The notes under the pieces are model-generated. The model was given only the letters and a program-made list of their open reading frames with translations. It was not told the DNA's origin and made no database searches. From Gamarada debralockiae (taxonomy: Eukaryota > Ascomycota > Leotiomycetes > Helotiales > Hyphodiscaceae): 54,304 nt of DNA. How positions within the stretch are numbered: the stretch's first letter is position 1; each line of letters begins with the position of its first letter. A program made the translations under genes and the position numbers. The stretch lies in contig NXFV01001090.1 of NCBI GenBank assembly GCA_002803225.1, positions 1 to 54,304 on the forward strand. The letters are read 5' to 3'. Positions 46,709-54,304 of the stretch are shown here, piece by piece.

Positions 46709-47690
46709 CTTTATACAGAGCTCGATTGACATTACTTGTAGTACACGTATTGAATGGCCAGATCTCTAGATTCTTGTCAGGACAATGCTGCATTCTCGTT
46801 GCCATACTAAAAGCGTAAGGAATCACTCGCAAACTCCTCCATGATCTGCATCTCTGAGTATCCTTTCGAAGAGGCGCAAAGTTTTGCCAGCTTCGCCGCA
46901 CGAACCATGGAACTTAGAAAATTCGCGATCAAAGGGGAAGGAGAAATCGGATTGTCCTGAGTCTCCAAGTAACTCATTCTGAAATGGTTCCACGAATGGA
47001 GCAGTCGCCAGCTCAGCTACCTTGGTCAATGGGCGCGAGTAAGGTAGTTCCTCGATTGTCCTCCAAAAGAGTCATTGATTTCTTGGAAATTTTCGGTAAT
47101 CACGTGGGATTTGCGATGCTGCGCACCTCAAGCATTGGAAGAGGAGCCTCGATGAAGAGCAAAGAGGTACCGGAGGGTGCCATGGAAGGGGGGCTCTATA
47201 ATGCAGTTACATGTACCGTCCCAGCAGAGATGCTGCCGGGTCGCTCTCCAGAGCTGGTGAGTAATGTCGGATCCTTAATGCAGTACGTCGAATAAAATCA
47301 GTGAGGAAGTCTTGTTGAGATCGTGGCCAGATCTCTGTTGAAGAAAGGAGTTTGGCGCCATTTTCGTCCAAATCGGGAAGCATTGTTAGCGAGCGCTTGC
47401 TCCTTCCCACTTCATCAACTTCCATAACCAAAAGTTTCCCGGACCTTGACTGCTCCTGCCAAAAGAGGCCACCTCCATTATAAACTAAGCCATCATCTGA
47501 TTACAATTACCTTCTTTCTCATCTTTCTGCTTCTCCAATTCCAAACCCAACAGCGCTGTCAGTGTCCATTTCCATTGGGTCAAATCCACGTTATAGGTGT
47601 TCCCACACGTCGTGTTCCTAAGTCCTTGTCTCTACGATCACAGCCGCGAATCTTGAGTCTTTCTCGCTGAGGCATTCCGTAGTATGGACG

Positions 47691-50600
47691 ATGGCAACTC
47701 TACAGCCTGCCACTCGCTCCACGAACCGCGAGAGAGGGCCTTCCAGCAATTACTCGATTTGCTCACCAGCCGACAGCGACAGAGGCTCAGTGAGGAATAG
47801 AGGTTCTATCAGGGGTGCAAGCGAGGATCGACTTCCTCCCGCGATGCCCAAAGGTTTGGGAGGCATGCTGAAGACAACCACCGAGACAGGTAATATTGGT
47901 TTGTTTTCCATCAAACCTTCATACGTCCCGTTACCTGTCAACAGCCCTCGACGGGTTTCCGGACCCTATAACGACTATGGAATTCAGAAGCCACAGCAGT
48001 TCCAGCCATACGATGTCCCGAGTATCGATGATAGACGGCCTCTACCTTGTTATGCCCCGGATGCTTCGTCGGAGGCCATATCTATGTACGAGATCGCCAG
48101 CCGAATTTTCGATGATCCCGACTACTTTCCTTATTCTATGACCCAAACACGCTCTTCCTATTCTTTATCCAACCATCGATCGTATGCGAGTCTCAGAAGT
48201 CAGCCAAATCCAGGTGGGCTTCTGCAGCGTCCGAGATCACCATTCGCATGCCCAACGAGGTTGAAGCGTCCCAGTTTTCATCCATCTTCACCAGCGCTGA
48301 CGGATGGCGGTGGGGTTAATTACAGTCGTCGCGCTGAGATCGATCGACTAACATACGTGAGTACCTTCAAAATCCTCCCTGGTGCTTCGGCACCCTACTA
48401 CGTCGTATGACTACAGCTTGGAATAGGAGGGTAAAGTTGTACAGAATGAACTCTACTGACACGAACACATAGGGAGCAAACTATCATACATCGTCTCCAG
48501 CCTCGCTCTATGCTCAGAAACGGAAACCACAATTGCCACTGCGTCCGGAAGCGAACAGGTCAACGCCCTCCTTATTGAGCCAGTCATCTCCACAACGACG
48601 GTCTCCCAGTCCGAACATGCGAGAGCGTAGTGGAACTCCGAACAGTGACTTGCAGCGAAGGAACAGCCCGGCATCTGTAACCACTTCACCTGCACGCAGT
48701 ACCTTCAGCCTGGCGTCGATCGTACATCCATACCAAACTGTCCGTGCACCGTCAACTACAACAACTCCTGGGAAGATACCTCCGCCATCTCCACTATACT
48801 ACGACTACACCGAAGATTTTGATATTGATGACTACAGTCATCCAGAACCATTGGAGCGACCACCACAATTCCGAATTGACAAGATCATCCCGGAAGAACG
48901 CCCTTTGGGCTCAGAATGTGCATCTTTAGATGGCTCAGATACCCCGGGCCAAAAGTCGAGCTTCAGCTGCGGGTTTCGCATTTCCTCGTCTACAGCGTCG
49001 GTTGTTCGGAAACCACTTGAATTCTCCCAAGACACAAGCATGAATACTCAAAGTACGAGTGTATTCTATCTAACTCAAAGACATTCAAGCCATGAGACAA
49101 TGGGCACGTCAAAAGACTCTTCCGAAAGGGTTACTATAAACTCAGGAGATAAAAATGTCGTCCGGTTGTCAGGTCTTGGCCTTGGGCCTCGGGAATTGAG
49201 TACTCACGTTGAGGAGGCCTTTGGACTCTCACCCACGCGCTTGCTTGGGGTCCTTGTTTCGAACAGCACTGCGGATGAAGGAAAACCCGACGACAGAAAT
49301 GTCGTTCAGGAGGAGAACAACATTGAGACGCAATCTATCAGCACTTCTTCCTATAGCCTGAATACCCATCTCGGTCGTTTCCCGCCACCGCCCAGACACT
49401 TTGATGGCCAGTACTTAGGGACGGATGCTGACCAGGTCGTGACTTTGAAGCCTCCTAATGGATTGCCCTTGCCACTTCATGATTCCCTTGATCCGTCAAT
49501 ATTGCTTGTTGGAACCAAGGAGTCAGCTGTTCCAAACACAGGACGCCAGGTCGTTGCCGATACAATGAGCTCCCTTCCTCCACGCTCATCATCTGTGCGA
49601 TCAGATCGAAAGAGGTTGAGTCTCCCCTGTTCAATTGACAATGGACTTACCGAGCTGGATGGACTCATAAACGCCTTTGAAGATGCTAACAGGAAGAAAA
49701 ATCTCTCGGAGAAAAATAATATCCAAGATGCTTCTAAAGTTCTTACTGCGCTGCTGCCTACCCTTCCAAATGGATCGCTCTCCGGCAATACTTCGTCAGG
49801 CCAGCGCTTCAATCCTCCATCATCATCTTTCAGTCAATTGAACAACGAAAATGGCCTCAGAGGATTACCTGATCAAACGTTGAAGAGAAGTCATCAGCGA
49901 CACAGAGCTCGAAAATTAGAAGTTATCGCCGTCCCAACTAGTTCCGAAAATGATGTTCTCAATTTCAGTCACCAATTCCCCCGAAAATTGATGTCACGCT
50001 CGGAATCGCCAATGCTGGCACCAAAGCCTATATCGCCTGCAAGACAATTGAAACTGAAGAACAGCGTTCCACAACTTATAAAGGCTCTTCCACCCATTCC
50101 GCCGGATCCATCAGTTCGTGCTATATCTCCGCCCGCTCAATTGGCCTTTTCTGTTGTTGAACTGCCCTGTCGATTCTCACCTCTCATACTAGAATCTAGA
50201 GCTATACTACCTCAGGAACTACCACGATCAGCGGAGCTTCCAAACAGCCAGTGTATTGAGCCTGTTGCCTCCACAGAGAAAGTTTCAGAGCTTGTAGAGC
50301 TGGATTCTGTGCCTGTGACCATCGTGACAGAGCAGGTGAAAGAGGAGCAGAAAGCACCAACTCCTCCGCCTCCACCAAAGCTTAAGCTTAAGACAAGGAG
50401 TTCTTCTACTCTCCGCCCCACATCTCCACCGGAGTCCCGCCCTTGGAACTCAGAAGATAACTACCCATGGTCAAGTCAAACTTTCAATATTGGATTGCCA
50501 GCGGTCGTCCCGCAAGACAAGGGTGCCAATCCAAAACCACCGAACTTTAAGTTGAAAATTACGCGAGCTTCCAATTCCACAGATGGAACAGTGCGAGTCA

Positions 50601-51274
50601 ACAGGGAATCTGGAGACTCAAGGTCTTCAGCAGGATTGCATTTACGATATCCTAAAGACTTGTTCACCTCCAATTCTGGAATTGCTAACATCTTCCGCCA
50701 AGTTAGCAGGCATCTCCATTCCCGGAAACCTAATGCAAGCAGCGATCATCACTCAGAAGAACGCAGACCAATCGCCACCTCTATTTCGGACCAAATATCT
50801 TCAATTCGGTCTTTGAGCTCCGATTTGAACAGCCGACAACCATCACCAACGTCATTGAACGCAGCCAGCTCAACTGAAGTACGTAGCTTCTTCTTTGACG
50901 ACAGCTCGCGTCACCGTGAGGGTGGACGTGGCTTGCGCGAGAGATTCTCAAACTTGAGAGCTCGAATAGCGGTCCCCTACAGAGCTGCGAATGGAACACA
51001 GTCCCATGATGACATCACCTGGAGCGATAGAAACGGGCCAGAGGCTCCAATACCTTTGGCCTCCAGATCCACTCCCAAGCTACATGAGCGCAGAACAAGC
51101 ACTGAAGCTAGACCTCCGCGACGGTTGCCAGAGGTAATCCATATACAGAAGCTGCGAGCTAGGTTCACAGTGTGGTTCCAGGGAGCCAGATCGGCGATTC
51201 GAGCTCGTGTGAAGTCTCGAAAGGCAGCTGAGAGAGGCGATGACGATCAATTGCAATTGACTGTTGTGGTTTAG
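47691..51274 (+). CDS. large disordered fungal protein of unknown function
   Basis: Exons 47691-48356 and 48473-51274 give 1155 residues; the 116-nt intron joins RLTY to GANYHTSSP in frame. The sequence is dominated by Ser, Pro and Arg with many SP/TP and RxxS sites, as in heavily phosphorylated scaffold or regulatory proteins. Acidic patches include DYTEDFDIDDYSHPEP near residue 320. Pro runs (APTPPPPPKLKLK near 840) could bind SH3 or WW domains. The C-terminus is basic and probably helical (HIQKLRARFTVWFQGARSAIRARVKSRK). There is no membrane span or enzyme motif. I do not recognise a family and assign no function. The start at 47691 is the first ATG of the frame. Confidence 0.82.
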
Positions 51275-51949
51275 GAGCGCATCTCTGGTATTGCTCTGGT
51301 TGGCTTGGCATCATTGATGATGATATAACGGCAGCTGTTCGTTCCTCATATTGTACTTTTGCTTCTGTCAGATTGGCATATAGCTTTAGTTTGTGGGTGT
51401 GTGGTAGCGCTAGGTGCTAGTGGAAGCCGTAGGGCTGGACATCAGGATGCTGTTAGTAGCTTACTTCGTACCATATTTCAACTTGAATGCATCTTTCTAC
51501 TTTCAATCTGGTGAAGTGCAGTGGATTGCCATGATGATTTTCCATATTAAATTTTATTGACGAGCTTATATAGGTAGCCCCCCCCCCCCAAAAAAAACCT
51601 CCCAAAAAAACAGCCTTACAGAGCCAACGCCTGGCTTACTTCACGCTTGCGCTTCTGGTTGCCGTTAAAAGCCTTTCACCCATTGATAAGTGACATTGAA
51701 CCTTTGAAGATGGCTTTGGGAGCTGCATACGGTGGCCTTGTCAAGCCTCTGATGTCTGGAGTTTCCAGAGCAATTCAACAATTGATATTTTGGACAACAT
51801 CCATCTGCTGCATATCACAACGGCAGAAATTAATTTGAAGGTAGTCGTGTTGCCATCCTCGACTTGGTCAACATCACTGTCTACCATCACCTCTCAACCT
51901 CTCAGTCCTCAACCGTGAGACCAACATCTCAACATCCAGTACTCAGGCC
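51275..51949. other. intergenic with C12A8 homopolymer run
   Basis: 3' region of the preceding gene. A run of 12 C (51578-51589) is followed directly by 8 A (51590-51597) and, after a short gap, 7 more A. No coding sequence is convincing. Confidence 0.6.
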
Positions 51950-52590
51950 CACATTTTGCTCAGGCAGGATATGCAAAGCACGGAAGCCCGTCAACATCTC
52001 GCAATCAATCACCAGAGCCTGGACCATATGGAACCGCGTACCGTAGAGTACGCTCAAGCCCGACTTCCAATCCACAGCTCACTAATAACGGTCGAAGAAA
52101 ACTCGACCTACGGATCCTACGCCCAACCCGTTACCCCCTGCGGCGAGTACAGGGCAGAGACAATACACTCGCCACCTTCACTTCATCCTCTTCAATCTGG
52201 AGAGAGAGACGCCGGAGCTCTCTGCGCTGGCTATTCAGACGGAAATCGAGCAAGAAAAACCCTGCGCCATAGCGCGTGGACGGTGCTGAACCCGAGTCTA
52301 CAACGTGCGGAGAAAGTTCCTTGTCACCGGAATTCCTGAGCTTGGGTCCGCCAGTTTATGCAGTGCATTTTGTAGGCGCTGCGAGTGTTGGGGAAAGGGA
52401 GATTCCGCCTTCGCCGAATAATGCGGCGGATATGGAGAGCAGGAATGAGTATCCGTTTCCCAAAGTGTGGCCGGTGCTGTCTAGGAGAGATGCATATTCG
52501 AATGACGGCATTGTTAGAGGGGTTGGTAGCCAGGGGCGTGTGATTGAGAATGTGAGCAAAAGTTCCATATCCCCCCAAAAGGTTGATTGA
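51950..52590 (+). pseudogene. possible decayed gene, three-frame coding signal
   Basis: Protein-like composition shifts between the three plus frames. A first part, TVEYAQARLPIHSSLITVEE, lies in the frame of 51956. A middle part, NLERETPELSALAIQTEIEQ (about 52195-52255), is in another frame. The last part (52276-52590; SLSPEFLSLGPPVYAVHF, EYPFPKVWPVLSRRDAYS) is in the third. No splice sites that join them convincingly were found, so small deletions in a former gene are the simplest reading. A spliced gene or chance frames remain possible. The family is not recognised. Confidence 0.35.
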
Positions 52591-53018
52591 TTGATTATTC
52601 TTACACTGATCTAGCTAAAGAGCTATGCAGGAAACTACTATTATTATATCCTTAGGAAACCTCTTCAGACAAAAACCTAAGTTCAATCTGTCAAACCTTC
52701 CTTCTATTAATCGGCGCGCCGCCGGCGTTCCAAAGCCTAGTATCTAGCATGAAGCCGCCCTAGGAGCCCTCCCTTGTGTGTCACCATCTTCTCTCTTAAT
52801 TGCTAGTCACAAGACTATGATTCCCTCAATATCTTCCCCCACTACTATTGTCTCTAATAGTAAGGATAAGTAAAAAGGGGGTAGCCGGGAAGGCTGTCTG
52901 CTACCTTGAAGTGAATAGGAGACGCATTTTCGACCTCGCTTAATTTCGCCTAGCTGAACGTGAGAGTTCCCTTCAAACCTCGATCTTCTTCACTTTTTCA
53001 CAGTAGACAATCAACACA
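52591..53018. other. intergenic, promoter of the cysteine-rich gene
   Basis: 428 bp, AT-rich with TAGTAAGGATAAG- and CTACTATTATTAT-like stretches and one GC-rich island (GGCGCGCCGCCGGCG near 52715). Pyrimidine-rich leader just before the start at 53019. No transposon ends detected. Confidence 0.45.
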
Positions 53019-54139
53019 ATGGGTATGTTTTCGCCTTTGAGGATGGCTGTGGCCTACGCTAATACACTGTAGCGTCAGGCAAGAGAAAGCGCGCTGCTGC
53101 TCCGCAGTCGAACAATCAACAAAATCCTCCTAAAAAATCCAGAGCTCGACAAACCAAAACCGCCCTAGCCAGCGAGGGCTCAGCGAATGACCAGACCGAA
53201 GCCGGCGAGGCAAATCAGCAGGGTCAGGAGAGTGGCGATAATGAGGAACCTGTCGCAGGAGATGGTATGACTGCTGATGAGTACCAGCAACACCTAGTTA
53301 GGGGAAGGAAGGACACAAGGATGAGATCACGAGCTCGCGCTCCAGTTCCCATTGGTGCGGAGGATCGTGAGGAGATTTGCGAGCGATGTGCCGGCGAGTT
53401 GGCTCAGTTTCCGAATCTGAAGTGTTGGACTGATCCTGCTTCTACTGCTAACAAGTGCGGCGATTGCAGGAAGAAGGGCAAGAGCTGCGTCCCGGTAAGT
53501 GAAATCGCCCTTTCTGGCGAGGCTTTGGCTAATGCCCAGCGAGGTCAAGGAGGATGCTGCTGAGGCACTAGCCGACTTGCTTCAAGTTGCTGCCGATTTT
53601 GTTGGAAAGAGGACCACTCAAGCAGCACTTGATGCAGCTCAGCTCTTCTTCGACAGCAGCACTACTCGAGCTCGTTTCCAGAAGAAAACCACCGATACTC
53701 GAAACACCAAGACCCCTTGGGCCCCTGTTGTTGAGACCACTGAGACAACGAGCGCCGGCGTTATCCGGGCGATTGACCGGCTAAGCCGCCGAGTAGGAGA
53801 GGTTCATGATTCCTTGACCTTACTCCATCGGTCTTTGAATTCCCAGTCTGGCCAGTTCTTCCTTGCTTTCGCTGACTTCCGCCAAGTAAGTTATCCCCTT
53901 GGCCCTTGCTGGTGAACCATGGGCTAACCTCCGGCGAGGACTTTGCTAAGGCCCACAATATTGAGATGACACGAGCTCCTGTTGAGACGAATACTGCAGA
54001 TGAGAATGAGGACGGTCAGGGAGTGGTTGATGAGCAAAATGAGCCTGAGGATCCTGAGGATCAGGACGCTGAGGGTAGCCCCCAAAAGGTTATATCATGT
54101 AAAATTATTGTAGAAGCTTGCACTGTTATGAATCGCTGA
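53019..54139 (+). CDS. cysteine-rich lineage-type protein of unknown function
   Basis: Four exons are inferred: 53019-53022 (ATG G only), 53073-53494, 53544-53885 and 53939-54139, giving 322 residues. The N-terminus is basic (SGKRKRAAAPQ, PPKKSRARQ), as for a nuclear signal. A six-Cys motif follows: CERC, then C of NLKCWTD, then CGDC and the C of KKGKSC (about residues 108-141). It could bind zinc and looks distantly like a fungal regulator finger, but with different spacing. The middle (about 145-250) is helical (EALADLLQVAADFVGK; GEVHDSLTLLHRSL). The end is Asp/Glu/Gln-rich. Introns 2 and 3 must end in CGAG to hold the frame. I do not recognise a named family. Confidence 0.65.
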
Positions 54140-54281
54140 ATTTTGGACGATTGGCACTTAATTTGTTCAAATCACTTGAGTGATTGAAGCCAAATCGCTG
54201 GGTGTGCTTAAACGATTGAAATTGAGGATGTGATCAAGGAAGTCCATCCCTTGAATCCACAATAAAAACCATTCCAAAATA

Positions 54282-54304
54282 TTTTTTTTTTTTTTTTTTT
54301 TTTT
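54282..54304. repeat. T23 run at the window end
   Basis: The last 23 bases are all T after CCAAAATA. This is either a natural homopolymer at which an assembly contig stopped, or part of a longer run or tail outside the window. Confidence 0.9.

Larger units (their letters stand above)
45906..47690. other. 1.8-kb intergenic region upstream of PDI
   Basis: Contains the PDI promoter (with a UPRE-like site near 46212), a 59-60-bp imperfect direct duplication (46590-46708) and the promoter of the next plus-strand gene. The minus ORF 46823-47029 (ELATAPFVEPFQNELLG, FDREFSKFHGSCGEAGKTL) has protein-like composition but no partner exons or known family; I leave it uncalled. Confidence 0.45.

Noticed and set aside
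52591..54304. Retrotransposon with poly(A)/poly(T) tail at the window end
   Set aside because: No reverse transcriptase, integrase, terminal repeat or target duplication is visible, and the gene there is spliced; a contig end at a homopolymer explains the T run.

Overview
The window is a eukaryotic nuclear segment from a filamentous ascomycete (Pezizomycotina; a Leotiomycete is my best guess, but class level is inference). The evidence is single-copy housekeeping genes on both strands, no operons, very short introns (mostly 48-63 nt) with GT..AG ends and CTAAC/CTGAC-like branch sites, and typical fungal families (Zn2Cys6 regulator, cytosine deaminase, Nup159, Kel3, Wss1, HDEL-tailed PDI). No CRISPR array, rRNA, tRNA or intact transposon was recognised. 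Exon structures were derived by hand from reading-frame continuity and splice motifs.

Layout. 1-2900 (+): decayed HELQ/Mus301-type DNA-repair helicase cut by the window edge, with a 16-bp minisatellite in an intron. 3365-4207 (-): WrbA-like flavodoxin quinone reductase. 5563-8568 (+): mitochondrial MutS homolog MSH1. 8987-9992 (-): ribosomal stalk protein P0. 10408-12104 (+): Trm82. 12395-14641 (-): unidentified, probably mitochondrial protein. 15001-16309 (+): uroporphyrinogen decarboxylase. 16363-16984 (-): cytosine deaminase. 17944-19509 (+): Ydj1-type Hsp40. 20184-23203 (+): Zn2Cys6 regulator. 23593-24601 (-): proteasome beta-2. 25087-29913 (+): nucleoporin Nup159. 30625-32127 (-): Wss1 protease.

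The second half is looser. 32703-34150 (-) is a monocarboxylate-transporter pseudogene. It is followed by a 1.3-kb empty stretch, an FAD monooxygenase (35471-36822, +) and a proline iminopeptidase (36971-38754, -). Then come Kel3 (39333-41445, +), SWR1 subunit Vps71 (41696-42650, -), a small one-pass mitochondrial protein (43036-43653, -), protein disulfide isomerase (44059-45905, -), a long disordered fungal protein (47691-51274, +), a decayed ORF region (about 51.95-52.59 kb) and a cysteine-rich lineage-type gene (53019-54139, +). The sequence stops in a T23 run, as a contig end would.

The genes do not form one pathway. Themes are protein quality control (Hsp40, PDI, proteasome, Wss1), genome maintenance (MSH1, Wss1, helicase relic), translation and tRNA modification (P0, Trm82) and nuclear transport/chromatin (Nup159, Vps71). 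I found no convincing undescribed multi-gene system. The most distinctive items are two consecutive 8-nt microexons that split the PDI active site, a frame-preserving 48-nt intron in MSH1, introns whose frame requires a GAG acceptor, two decayed genes, and a cysteine-rich gene of unknown function at the edge.
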